Assembly (NCBI RefSeq): GCF_001540865.1
Contig: NC_033628.1
Coordinates: 4,600,787 to 4,664,786, forward strand
Direction: 5' to 3'
DNA: 64,000 nt
DNA from: Ananas comosus
Taxonomy: Eukaryota > Streptophyta > Magnoliopsida > Poales > Bromeliaceae
Shown piece after piece: positions 21,922-33,604 of the stretch. Position 1 is the first letter of the stretch. Each line of letters begins with the position of its first letter. A program made the translations under genes and the position numbers. Under the pieces are notes generated by a model. It saw only the letters and a list, made by a program, of their open reading frames with translations, made no database searches and was not told the origin of the DNA.

Positions 21922-24562
21922 TGTCACGCCCCGGGACCGGCGGAGGCCCTCCCGGTAGCGTGCCCAGACCCGCCATATGTCTACACATATAAGGCGTCTA
22001 CAATAAAAGCGGAAGTAAAGGCAAGCAGTAGAACAATAGGAGAAGTGAAATAACTAACAACTAATGATATCAGAGCGAGTATAGTTCTACATCTACACCA
22101 AAGGAAAGAAGTAAAGTTAGACAATGAAAGGAGTCATAAGTAGTACAAAATCTATCTCCAAAATACAAAAGTGGTGGTCTCTAGTACACTGGTAAAACTC
22201 TCAACCTCTCGCAAAAAGAAATAAAAATCGAGAGGTAGACCACCTAGCAACTCGTCCTCGAAGGAAGCTAGCTCGAAGCAACTCCCTTCCCGCGATCCCT
22301 GGCCTCACCCTGAGTGGAAGGCTCTGAAAAACATCGAGAAAAAGAGGGCGTGAGAACTATAATTTATAGTTCCCAGTGGGCAATTACTGACCTCAGCTCA
22401 TGCTCCACTAGGCCCTAAAAATAAGGGTAAGTAACGATAATAATAATAATAAGCAATAAGGAGCATGTAAATAAACTGCTGAAAGAAAGCATAATTGAAA
22501 TGCTAGTCTACTGTGTCTCAAGTAAGCATGATGTCAACCAAAATGTACATCTATTCTATCATTACAATTAAGTCCAATGGCACTAGTTTAATGTTGTTAA
22601 CCTTTGTCAATACATGATATAGGAGTTCTATCATGGCAACCAAGTATACTACATGTCTCACACTATGCTAAAAGCATGTAAATGTAATCCAACTACTAAG
22701 CCTATCTAGTAGTGATCATTCATTCTCAAACCGTGTCGATTTACATTTCCAATTAAGGATCTACCCAAGGTAGTCCGGCTTGTGCCGCCTAAGTGCCTGT
22801 GGTAGCCCGACATTCCTACCCATGGAATGTGTCTGTCCCACTCGACCCCGTAGGCGTCTCAATACCGCACGAGCGAACAAAAGTCGCATAGGCCAACTCC
22901 GGAGTGCCGGCTTGTGGGGAGCGACCCTCACAAGCATGTGCGAATGAGCACAAATGGCAAACAAGCAAGGTCACTGTCTCAAGTACCCAATCCTCATGTC
23001 TCTAACATGGTATAGTCACTAGCATCCCGAAGATCTAGTTCAAAGTCATAATGTGAAGTCCCAACACACACTTGCTTAGTGCCTCTTTATGACACTTAAG
23101 CTCCACAACTAATCATGTTCCAATTAAGACATTAACATTAATGCTCACTATGCCCCGGGCCCCAATGCCTCTTCATGACATTGGCCCAATCTCACATATC
23201 ATCTAAGTCCCTAAGCCTCTCTAGGCTTCCAAAAATCCCTAATGTCACATCTGGTATATAGTTTGAATGCATGAAAGCAAGGTTCGTTTTCATAATAGGG
23301 ATTATAATTTCAAGTCTCAACTAGAATGCTAGGCCACACATGCATGCTCTCTACTATATAGAGGTCCCAAAATTTACTACACATAACCTATGCATGTTAA
23401 GCATTCTAAAATTCATAATAAATACATTTAACATGAAAATGCAAGAATTTCAACTTTACGAAACATTTAACACCAAATATGAGCATTTCTCATATTGTAT
23501 GCTAGGCCAAACCCACCGAACCGTCGCGTGCTCCTTCGATTCGTCGAACGGAGTTGTCCACGAGCCTCAAAATACCCTAAAAGTGATCAGCGAAAAGATA
23601 CGAGAGTATTACGACCAACCATAAGATCAAACATCAATCTAGAAGCAAAAAGGGCCAAAATTCACCTCAAGAGAAGAAATCTCTTCTAAAGCTCCAAAAG
23701 AGAGCTAGAACCCTTCCAATCCAAGCTCAAGGAAGGTTCTAATCCAATCAATCTAGCCTCAAAAGCCCTAGATTCAAAAAGCCCAAAATAAACCCTAAGT
23801 CCCAAAACTAGGGTTTCATAAGGTAAAACCTACCAAATCAAGGATCAAATGGTAGAATCCAAGTACTAACCTCCCAAGATGCCTCCAAACAAGCTCCAAA
23901 TCTTCTAGGGTTGAAGATTGGTCCACCACCAAGCTCTACAAGCAAGCTCCAAGCCAAGCAAGGGTGGAAAGGAGAGAAACGGGTTGAGCTCCAAGCTCCC
24001 TCAAGCAAATTCCTCTTCTTCTTCTCCTTCTCCTCCTTCTTCTTCTTCTCTCTCTAGAAGGTGTTGAGAGGGGGTGAGAATGAGGAAATGAGAGAGAGAA
24101 GAGGAGGAACTGGCTAATAAGCCCATCTAATGTAACAAAATCCAGTGAGGCCCCTCAAAAATCCATTATTGCAACAGCCCGGTCTGGGCAGTTTTCGCCC
24201 AGAGGGACCGGTCTCTCCCCAGCAGGGACCGGTCTCTCGCTGCGAACCCGAAAATCCAACGTTCGGGAACCGGTCTCTCCCTACGCGGGACCGGTCTCTC
24301 ACTGCGAAGACGCGCTCGGGGACCGGTCTCGCCTGCCAGGGACCGGTTGCCTCAGGCTGCCTCAACACTGCTCACTGGGGGACCGGTCTCTCCTTCCAGG
24401 GACCAGTCCCCGAGAGCAAAAACTCTCAGGACTTGTCCAGAATTTCAGTTTTCGAACTTTTCAGGTCGGAAAACATTCTACAACCCTCCACCAAGTGTGG
24501 GAAAGCTCGAAATACATCCAAACACTCGAACCTCGCAATTTGCAAAGGTCCAGTGTGTTAGA
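21922..24562 (-). mobile_element. Solo LTR, family C (copy C1)
   Basis: It begins TGTCACGCCCCGGGACCGG and ends CCAGTGTGTTAGA (terminal CA mutated to GA), flanked by a perfect 5-bp duplication GCGAC (21,917-21,921 and 24,563-24,567). The minus orientation follows from the shared GGGGCGTGACA terminus. Its 2,641 bp hold a palindrome cluster (24,204-24,412), a C/T-rich leader (24,005-24,070), a conserved CTCCGGAG block (about 22,890) and a terminal hairpin ATATGT/ACATAT (21,975-21,990). It is inserted in the left arm of the Pack-MULE. No genes are present. Confidence 0.9.
24204..24412. repeat. GGGACCGGTCTCTC cluster in LTR-C1
   Basis: About eight copies of GGGACCGGTCTCTC or close variants are spaced 20-50 bp apart. 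A hairpin GTCTGGGC...GCCCAGAGG lies just before them. The cluster is 150-360 bp inside the LTR. Confidence 0.8.
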
Positions 24563-25074
24563 GCGACCCTCCTTCTCCACTAGGCACGGCGACGTTGAGA
24601 CGCAGTCTCTTTTCCTCCACCGCACGTCGGAACGCTGAGACGTCGTCGGAGGCAGCAAGATCGCCTTCGACGACGTCGTGGTGGTTGCGATAGAGAGCAA
24701 GGGAGAGGTGGTGACAAAAAAAAATTATAGAGAAAAAAATAAGAATAATAAAAAATAAAAAATTTTCTACAGAAAAGATCAAAAAATATAGAAGAAAGAA
24801 GATGATGAAATTGCACTCTTAAAATAAGATTATACTGTTTTTAAAAAAATTGCATTGTTTTAATGAAAATTGCATTATTTGATATAAAAATTACATTCTT
24901 TTGAAATGAATTTTACACTCTTTAAGCCAAAGTTGCAATATTTATGAGAATTTTGCACTATTTCTTTTCCTTTTCTTTTTCTCTTTCTCTTCTTCTTCTT
25001 CAGCCGCGCTCTTTGTGAAACTGAAAAAATTAAAAATATTGAATTACAAATACTACCTTAATTATGTCCTTAAT

Positions 25075-26897
25075 TGTCACGCCCCGGATTACATGTTCTC
25101 CGGGCACGCCGACAAATCCGCCGTACACAAAGAAATTTTTCCTGTATACGAAGCATAGCTGTACCTGTAACAAATACAACACTACAACCAGTAGTATAGA
25201 GCTGCCTGAATAAAACTGGTATAAACAGGGACAAGTTCCATATACATACATACGTCCAGGTATACAAAAATGCTCGCCCAGCGAGATACAATAAGTATCC
25301 ATAAGAAACTCAAAAACTAGCACTAACTGCAGCCGGTAACCTCTCGAACAGCAGTAACTGGGAAGGGCTCTAACTGGCAACGCCCTTGCCACGATCAGTC
25401 TCCGAGGAAGCAGCAGCCGGAACAGCAGGCTCTGCAAAAATAAGGTAACAACTGGGCGTGAGAACTACTGTAAAAATTAGTCCTCAATGGGTGCCGCCCT
25501 CAACATCGTCGGTCTACCCACCAAGTCTACAGAAGAGAGCAAAGATAGTAGAAAAATGTTGGAAGAAAATCTACAGCTACAAGTCACTACACTATCATGC
25601 TCTACACTAACCAACTGTAGGAAATGTCAATTCTGACCCAATCCAACTGGGACTGTAAACCTACCCGTCCCTGGGACTGTGAACACACCCGTCTCGCCCG
25701 GTTGCGACTATACAGCTACCTCCACACTAAGCGGTCAATGGAGAGCAAGTCCAACCTACACGAACGACACCAACGCGAAAGCACAATGCCCGTCTCCGGA
25801 GTGGCACTCGTGGGAGCTACCCAACCGAGTATGCAGCGTATCTCTGTCGAGCTCAAACAGGCTCTCACAAGCCAAAGTCAAGTAACCGAATCTAACTGGT
25901 CTAACAACCAACAGGTCACGTGCCTTCAACACAATCCGATGCCAAAACGGCGATATGGGTCCACCGTCAACCCCGACGACCCCCAACAGTCCGGAACAGT
26001 CTGAACACTACTGTAAAAAAACACTCGGTATCCCAGCACTAGCGTAACTGAAATCTAAACTAGCCGGGGTATCCACCACACTGATATTGCAGCGATACAA
26101 AATAATAACGGCTCCTAGAGCTAAATCAGGTAGTTTAAGCATGTGACAGGTTCAAATCGCAGGTTTTCTCCTAGGTCATATCCAAGTCCAACATGTGTAA
26201 ATCCTTAGTCACAATACTAAACTCCAATTCAGATTCTACAGTTAAACATGCCAAAATCCATGAATCGAGCAATTTCTATCAACGAAACAACATAACAACA
26301 CATATCGACAATCTATATACTTAGAAGACAAACTGACGATTAACCCACCTCAAAAGCTAATCCCAATCCGGCGCGACGTCGAGAACGGCGGAATCGCACC
26401 CTCGTCCGGCCTCCTCGCGATGCTACGACGATGAACGGCACCACGACGCGACGTCGGCAAAACTCCAACACCACCTGAGCTCCTCCTCCGCACGCTCGGA
26501 TCAAGTCTAAAGAGAGAGAGGAGAAGGAACAAGCCAAAGAACTCCCCTCAGCTTCCCTCTACGCAACTAAGTAGTAAGGGGAGGTGTGGGTGATACATAC
26601 GAGGCCTAAAAAGACAAATCTGCCCCTCACCTACCCCCGTGTACCGGTACACGGGCACTTGTACTGGTACAAAAGGCAACCCGAGAGCAGCTGCTCGCCA
26701 ATCAGGCGAAGTGTACAGGTACACCTCTGATGCTGTACCGGTACAAAAATTGTACCGGTACAACTCTGATGTTGTACCGGTACATCAAGCAGAAAATCTG
26801 CAATTCGCAGATTCCAATGCTAACTCCAGCTCTCGCGTCCCCGCTGAGTCCGTTTTGCGTCTATTTCGCGCCAACGAGACTCGGACTTGTCCCGACA
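25075..26897 (-). mobile_element. Solo LTR, family B (copy B2)
   Basis: Begins TGTCACGCCCCGGATTAC and ends GACTTGTCCCGACA, flanked by a perfect TTAAT duplication (25,070-25,074 and 26,898-26,902). Length 1,823 bp; minus orientation. The terminal stem-loop is at 25,122-25,150 (CGTATAC pairing with GTGTACG, one G-T pair). It is inserted at the inner edge of the Pack-MULE left arm. Its 5' end starts about 65 bp further in than the other family B copies. Confidence 0.9.
26639..26788. repeat. TACCGGTACA palindrome cluster in LTR-B2
   Basis: Six full or near TGTACCGGTACA palindromes lie in 150 bp, 107-257 bp from the LTR 5' end. They explain the YRYTGT-repeat open frames on both strands. Confidence 0.8.
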
Positions 26898-26926
26898 TTA
26901 ATAATTTATAGTACAAGTTACTAGTG

Positions 26927-27390
26927 AACAACGCTACGTCACTCTCCAAGGACGTCCCTATCGACCCCAATCCCGCTATGGGCGTCCTCCAAGGGCATCC
27001 CCATCAACCCCGACTGTGGTGTCTCCGCACGGCTCTACCTCCCCGCCGGTGAGGCTGCATCGGCGGCGACGGCGACGGTAAAGCGTCGCTACCGGCGAAG
27101 CTCCCGATCGTCGTTTACTTCCACGGCGGCGCTTTTTGCATCGAGTTGCCCTTCTCCCCGTAGTACCACCGCTACCTCACCTCCCTCGCCGCCACGGCAG
27201 GGTCGTCGCCGTCTTCGTCCACTACCGCCTCGCCCCTCAGCACCTGCTCCCTGCCGCCTACGACGACGCCTGGGCCGTGCTCAAATGGGCCGCGTCCAAC
27301 GCTGCCTCCGGCCCCAAGCCCTAGCTCGCTGCGCGTGGCGACCTCCGCCTCTTCCTCGCTTGCGATAGTGCCGAAGCCAACATCGCCCAT
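26927..27390 (+). pseudogene. Carboxylesterase (CXE / GID1-like hydrolase) fragment
   Basis: Translated pieces match the N-terminal half of plant carboxylesterases of the alpha/beta-hydrolase-3 family, in order: SLSKDVPIDP, INPDCGVSARLYLPAGEAA, KLPIVVYFHGGAFCIE, VVAVFVHYRLAPQHLLPAAY, DDAWAVLKWAAS and a nucleophile region CDSAEANIAH where active enzymes have GDSAGxNIAH. The oxyanion motif HGGG is HGGA. Lesions: a frame change near the start, TAG at 27,161, a 1-nt loss near 27,200 and TAG at 27,322. The C-terminal half with the catalytic Asp and His is absent. It fills the middle of the Pack-MULE, so it is a captured and decayed gene piece. Confidence 0.85.
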
Positions 27391-28220
27391 AGCGAAGGTA
27401 TAATAATCAAGATTAAGGTAGTATTTGTAATTCAGTATTTTTAATTTTTCTTGTTTCACAAAGAGGGCGGAGGAAGAAGAAGAAGAGAAAGAGAAAAAGA
27501 AAAGGTAAAGAAATAGTACAAAATTTTTCTAAATAGTGCAACATTAGCCTAAAGAGTGTAAAATTCATTTCAAAAGAGTATAATTTTTATATCAAATAAT
27601 GCAATTTTTATTAAAACAGTGCAATTTTTTTAAAACAGTGTAATCTTATTTTAAGAGTGCAATTTCATCATCTTCTTTCTTCTTCTATATTTTTTAATCT
27701 TTTCGGCAGGAAAAAAAATATTTTTTATTTTTATTTTTTATTATTATTCTTTTTTTTTTCTATAATCTTTTTTTGTCACCATCTCTCCCTTGCTCTCTAT
27801 CGCAACCACCACGACGTCGTCGGAGGCAATCTCGCCGCCTCCAACGACATCTCGGTGTTCCAACACACGGTGGAGGAGAAGAGCCTGTGTCTTGACGTCG
27901 TCATGTCCTAGTGGAGAAGGAGGGTCGCGGCGCGGCCTCAGCAGGGTCGGAGGTAAGGAGCACAGTGGTGCACGGGCGAGGGCGAGGGCGTGTGAGGCAC
28001 AGGCATGGCGGGCTGTTTCCGCCTCCACCTTTGCTATCTTCTTCGGAGAGAGAAAAAAAGAACGAGAGAAAAAAAAAAAAGAGGAGAGAGAAAAAACAAT
28101 AAGAGTATTTTGGTCAGTTTGCTAAAAATCTAGCACGAATCTACAAAATCGAAAAATGTGGCCCACTTTTGCAAAAGCGCAAAACTAGTGGATTTTTTAT
28201 GCAAATTGGTCTTCAACTTT

Positions 28221-29698
28221 TATCTTTATTCTATTAAGAACATTTCCGTTTATTTATAGTAAACAACTTTTTGACTCAGAAGTCTTATTAGTTGGAAAGC
28301 ATTAAAATAGTGAAACTCATCAGTATCAAGATCAGTGTTATGTTTATCCAAAAGATAGGGTGAATTAGGATGATTAGATCTAGAATAAATTGCAAGTTGG
28401 TCCTGAAACTATGAGTCAGTAAGTAATATTGTTATTTTAAATTAATTAATTGGTAATAATTTTTTTTATTGTGTAATTATAGTGATGATAAATTTTATAG
28501 CCATTTTATCTTTGCAACCTATGCTATTTTTTGTTGTAGTGGTGGTAGGGGCACAATGAGGACAAGTTGATGTACATTTAGATTTTTTGAATTTATTATC
28601 TAGTTGATATCATTTATAATAATGACATATGTACTATTTCTTTATCAAAGAATTATTAGGCTAAATTACATAAAACCTTTATGTCAAAATCCGAATTTTT
28701 ACTTTTCTCTCCTGTCATTTAAAAACCTACACTTTGCCCCCTTATAAAATAAAAAATTTTCACAAGGGGGTATAGGGTGAACTGTGATGATAAAATAACC
28801 ATTTTGATCCTCACCATTTTCGTTTACTCCATCATCTTGCTCATCCGCTGCCTCGATCCGCCTCGATCTTGCTCATCCGCCGCCTCGCTCAAACTGAATC
28901 GGAATTGAAATAAACTTCCCATTGTCAGTATTTAGTTTAGATAGATATCATATATGAAATTAAATTAATATACCAATTTTATCCTTATAATACATTTTAG
29001 TTACTTTTAATCATTTTGCATGCTTTATTTAAAATATAAATGAGCAACTTATAAAATAATTAATGAAACGTAAGACAGTTTCATATTTTTATAATTATTT
29101 AATTGAAAATAAGCTATTTATTATTATGTTTTATTATAATAATTATATTGTAACATATAAATTACAAAATTTTAGATGATTCTAACAAATAGAATAGTTA
29201 ACAAAAAATAATTATTTCCTCAAAAAAAAATGAAAAAAGTCATATTTTCAATATCAATACTATACCAAACTAAGATTATTAGCAACAATATAAAATTATC
29301 CAAAATAATATATCATTATTAAAAATGTTATTAAAATTTCAAATAAAATTACTCAAAATTATGATACTATAAATAAAAATAAATTTCTTAATATTTCTGC
29401 TGAATCCATTGGAATTTGGATTGACAAGATAATTTAAAATTGAGTTTGGAACTAAAAACATAGAATTTTATAATTTAAATTTAAATTAAAAATAAAATAT
29501 TAAAAATTTACATCGAAATTTTTAAATGATGTCAACATTTTAGATATATTTTTATAAAAAATTTAAATTTGAAATTGAGTGGATAATTCAAAATATAAAA
29601 GTATATTTCAATTTATTCAAATTCAAACTTAAAATTACAATTTAAATTTCAATTTAATCCATCAAATTTAATTTAAAATTTAAATAAAATTTATATAG
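28221..29698. other. AT-rich intergenic DNA, no gene seen
   Basis: 28,221-28,920 has no coding frame. GGCTAAATTACATAAAACC (28,660) followed by an AAGGGGGTATAGGGTGAA phrase looks like one end of a MITE, but its partner was not found. 28,921-29,698 is strongly AT-rich with many AAATTTAAATT words. The same words continue at 40,417-40,600, on the other side of the family B element. Confidence 0.5.
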
Positions 29699-29854
29699 TG
29701 TTCCGGAGGTTTGGATCGGATTGGCTACAGTATTAGTAACTGGTCAACACATTTGGAGAGTATCGGACTGAGTCGGAGTCGTTTCTGCACGAAATAGATG
29801 CAGAAATGGGCTTGGTGCACTCAAATAAGCAAAACTGAAGTTTTGCCAGTTTCG

Positions 29855-30123
29855 GGCGCCCAGAACATGGTTTGGGTCGCCCAGAACTGAATGTAAATTT
29901 AACTGAAATTGGAAGCCAATTTGGATCCAAGGTTCCGGGTGCCCAGAAGTGGATCCGAATGTCCACGTTGGGAATATTGACTGTGCTGACACGTGTATGT
30001 GGTAGGTGAGTTCCGTCGGACCAGATTTTGGGCGCAGCAAACCGCAGGCGGAGGAGCCGATGAGGAAGTGAGGTATGGCCTCGAGGATTCAGATGCCCAG
30101 AACTTGATTTCGGGCGCCCGAAA
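29855..30123. repeat. GGGCGCCCAGAA cluster in LTR-B3
   Basis: Five full or partial copies of GGGCGCCCAGAA occur at about 29,855, 29,876, 29,937, 30,089 and 30,112. They sit where copies B1 and B2 carry TACCGGTA clusters. Confidence 0.7.
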
Positions 30124-30194
30124 GTGGCCGCTTCTGCAGGAACAGCAGGTTAGCCTTCTCTGTTCCTAGGGATTACTTTATCCTTTCTTCTCTC

Positions 30195-30203
30195 TATAAA
30201 TAG
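30195..30203 (+). promoter_or_regulatory. LTR-B3 TATA box
   Basis: TATAAATAG preceded by a CTTTCTTCTCTC tract and followed by a C/T-rich leader. Transcription would start near 30,225-30,235. The copy lies on the plus strand, as the element does. Confidence 0.65.
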
Positions 30204-32582
30204 CTTGTGTTCGCCCCCTGAGAAGCTTTTTCACCTCTCCTTCACAGAGAAGTCTACAATTACATTCGAACCCCTCTAAATTTCCCAATTTGCACAATTA
30301 CACCTTGAGGATTACTATTTTAGCAAAATTCCAGCAGCGACTTTCGGCGTTTTGGTTCGTGTGCGACGTAGGAAGCTCCTGCTGCGAAATTTGGTTTGTT
30401 GGTTAGTAGACTTCTTGGAGATTTTGTGGAGCCCATTTTGACGGCATTTGATTGAGGTTAGCTTAGTCAATTTGGCATTTTTCTCTGCTCCTGATGTTTT
30501 TTGAGCTGAAATTGAGTTTTTATTGGTTTTCTTGGATCAATTCTTGGAGAGAGCTAGAATTTCAACCAAAGGAGGTTGCTCCACCTTTCCTTACTGGTTT
30601 TGAGAGTGTCCTTCACCTAAATTGTGGATTTGAAGTTTAATAGGTGAGTTTTGACATTGGAATTGAAGGAATTAAGCTTAATGGCTGATTTTTGGTACAT
30701 TGATGGAATTTTGGTGATTTTGTGTGTAGGTCTTTGATGTAGTGTTGTTGCTGGTTCAGATTAATCCCGGCTGAGTTCTCCTAGCTACTTTGCGACTTCT
30801 AGCCTTGTTGGCCTCGCGCTAGAGGTGGGTTAATGTTATGCTTACCGGATTCTACGGAATTACTCCTAAGTCTAGTTTGTTGTCGACATGTATTTTCCGT
30901 TTTGTATAACATTTTTAGTAGCTTGATTCGTTGATTTACTGTGTTCCTAAATCTGAATTGGAGCTTAGAATATTAGTTAAATTATACATGTTGAACTTGA
31001 AATTGACTTAGGAGAAAACTAGTGATTCTATACCGTCATTTGCTAAAACTACCAGATTTAGCTCTAGAAGCCATAGTTTATTTGTATCGCCGCAGTTTGT
31101 GGGCGGTGGATATCCCGATTAATGTAGAATGCATTTATGCTCGTGCTAGGATGCCAAGCTTAATTTTACAGCAGTGTTTAGGCTGTTCTGGACTGTCGGG
31201 TGCCGTTGAGGTTGACGATGGACCCAGATTGCTGTTTTTGCATCAGATTGTACTAAGGGCACGTGAGTTTGGTTGTTAGACCCTGTTTACCTGGATTATA
31301 GTCTGTGAGAGCCTGATTGAGCTCGGCAGAGATACGCTTACATACTCGGTTCGGTAGCGCCCACTAGTGCCACTCCGGAGTCGGGCTTAGTGCGTTTGCG
31401 TTGGTGTCGTTGTGTCCTAATTGGACTCGCTCTCCACTGACTACCCGGAGTGGTGGTTGTTAGTGTAGTTTCGATAGGCGGGACGAGTGTATTCACAGTC
31501 CCTAGTGAGATTGGGTCAGAGATTGCATTGTTCTACAAATAGTTAGTGTTGGATCATGATAGTATAGTGATATATAGCTGTAGATTGTTTCCAGTTTCTT
31601 TACTATCATTGAACATACCTTCTGTAGACTTAGTGGGTGAGCCGTTGAGGTCGGTAACAGTACCCACTGAGGACTACTTCTTTTTGCAGTAGTTCTCTGT
31701 CACTCCCCGGGAGCCAGTGGAAGCCCGCCCGGCGCATCCCCAGTCCCGTCATATGTCTGAAACTGTAAGGACTGAGATTTTGACAGTGCAACTAAACTCT
31801 CTGTTGACGATGTTCCTGTGTGTAATTTAATTACATAAGTACTCGTTAAGTTTCAGAAGAAAATGAGCTAAAACGAAGAAGTTACGCGATTATTAGTTTT
31901 CACTTAAGTGAATACTAACTCCAGTTTTTCGGAGAAGCCACGGAGTAGAGTTGGCTTTCGGCGCGTATCGGACTCCGTTCATAGCGATCCAATAGCTCGT
32001 TTCGATCGGTCCAGCTATTCTGGAACCAATGGCACTGACGGATTTCAGATCCGATGCACGATTTTTCAGAAAATAGAGTTTTAACAAAAAGAGGGTTTTC
32101 GCTCTTTGCTATTCGTGCATTTTAAAACTCCTCGTGCTTTGTACAAGTGATCTGGAGATGGGTGAGAGATGTTTCAAGTACCTACTAGTGGTAGGGAAAT
32201 CAAATACGGGTTTGAATTAAAGGATTTCAGGTTTCCACCAAGGCCTATGCATGATATATGGATTAGTTGGTGAGAGGTTGGATTTTGTCGCAAATCGGCA
32301 AGTAAATCGGATGAAACGAAATCGTAGTTTCGATGTCCTCGTCGTGCTGAACGCGATGGCTCTATCGGATTGAAAATCCGACGGATGGATTTTCGGGAAA
32401 CGCGAAATGTTCGCTAAGGGGTCGAAGGTGGCAAATCGGAAACTTCGCAAAAGTCATTGTATTTTATGTACCAAATCGCTTGAGATCGAATGTGGAGGTG
32501 CGTATGTGCAATATTTACCTACTGTAAAGCACTGGGTTAGAAATATATAACTTCGGGGGAGCTATCTGCAATTGTACACTAG

Positions 32583-32626
32583 GTATATAAGGTGCATCTA
32601 GGGTTTCCATGCATGAAACCCTAGAT
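32583..32626 (+). promoter_or_regulatory. LTR-A3 TATA box and inverted telo-box pair
   Basis: GTATATAAGG (32,583-32,592) is followed at once by ATCTAGGGTTTC (32,596-32,607) and its exact inverse GAAACCCTAGAT (32,615-32,626) with a 7-nt spacer. The GC-rich leader follows about 60 bp on. Confidence 0.7.
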
Positions 32627-33300
32627 TTAGCCGACCTAGTTCCCTCAACTAACCCTAGCCGACCTCAGATAGCCCTGCCCTAGCCATGCTCGCACCCCGG
32701 CCGCCGGCAGGTTCCCCCCGATCGCCGGAAAACTAGAACCCGGCACCTCCTCCATCCTTCTCTCTCAACCATCCATCAACCTCCTCATTTCTATCCAAGG
32801 GCAACCCAGGAGTGTTCATCACGGTCGGCACCAACTCTGGCAGCCGCCCGCGACCTCCGCCGTCCGCCGTGCCGCCGCCGCCGTCTCCCACGCGCCGCCG
32901 TCGCGGCCTGGACCATCATACGGGCCGAGCTGAGCCTTCGTGGCCTCCGCGCGTCGCCCCGCCTATGGTGGGGACACCACTCCCCCTCGGCCTCCGCCGC
33001 GCGTTCGTCGCCGCCCCGACCTCCTCCGGCCGCCGCCGCGCCGCCGGGAAGATCGAACCCGAGAGGGAGTAGGTGGAGTCGATCTCCTCCGCCGCCCACG
33101 GTTGCCTCCCGCCGCCGGCCAGCACCATCCCCGACCTCTCGGACCGACTGCTTCCATCTCCGGCCGGACCGCCCGCCTCCCGGCCGTGGCGCCAACCCTA
33201 CTCCCCCCTCACTGTGAGTGTCCATTTATGAATTCCAGCACTGTTTTCCCACTTTCCGGTAACTATTCCGGCAATCCGAATGGTCTTTTTTGACCTCGGA

Positions 33301-33347
33301 AAGTGAGCACGATGATCCTTGGGTCGTGCTGAACGTCGTGCTCACTT
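33301..33347 (+). other. LTR-A3 leader hairpin 1
   Basis: AAGTGAGCACGA (33,301-33,312) pairs perfectly with TCGTGCTCACTT (33,336-33,347). Confidence 0.6.
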
Positions 33348-33525
33348 CCGTCGAGACCTACGATGCTTGGTTGCTCGGCAACCGCGATCTTCCTGCAGTG
33401 CGCGCTGCTTCGCTGACTACGCGTCGCTTGTGCGCGCACCGCAGTCGCCGAATGTGCACCGCAGTCGGTATGCCCTGAGGGGTGGGATTGTTCGGTTAGT
33501 TGCCGACGGATGATTATACTTTACT

Positions 33526-33604
33526 CATATCCTATACTTGTGACATGATTGGTCGAGTTTCATATCCTGTACTTGTGACGTGATTGGTCGAGTTTCATAT
33601 CCTA
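33526..33604. repeat. 35-bp tandem duplication in LTR-A3
   Basis: CATATCCTRTACTTGTGAC begins at 33,526 and 33,561, and a partial third copy at 33,596. The period is 35 bp. The second leader hairpin of A1 and A2 is not found here. Confidence 0.8.

Larger units (their letters stand above)
14498..28211. mobile_element. Pack-MULE carrying a carboxylesterase fragment
   Basis: The ends are GGCCAATTTGCATAAAAAAT (14,498 on) and its near-exact inverse at 28,192-28,211 (GACCAATTTGC when read inward). Flanking 9-mers are TTTAACTTT (14,489-14,497) and TTCAACTTT (28,212-28,220), one mismatch, as expected for a Mutator-type 9-bp duplication. The left arm is split by later insertions: 14,498-14,676, 21,801-21,921 and 24,568-25,074. 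Joined, it is ~0.8 kb and is the inverse of 27,398-28,211. Between the arms (26,903-27,397) lies a carboxylesterase pseudogene. Subtracting the insertions leaves about 2.1 kb. Long TIRs, a 9-bp duplication and a captured host-gene fragment fit a Pack-MULE. No MURA transposase is present. Confidence 0.85.

Noticed and set aside
26639..26911. YRYTGT-repeat frames
   Set aside because: Explained by the TACCGGTACA palindrome cluster of LTR-B2.
32791..33293. GC-rich frames of 117-144 codons
   Set aside because: Leader of LTR-A3; low-complexity Pro/Arg/Gly only.
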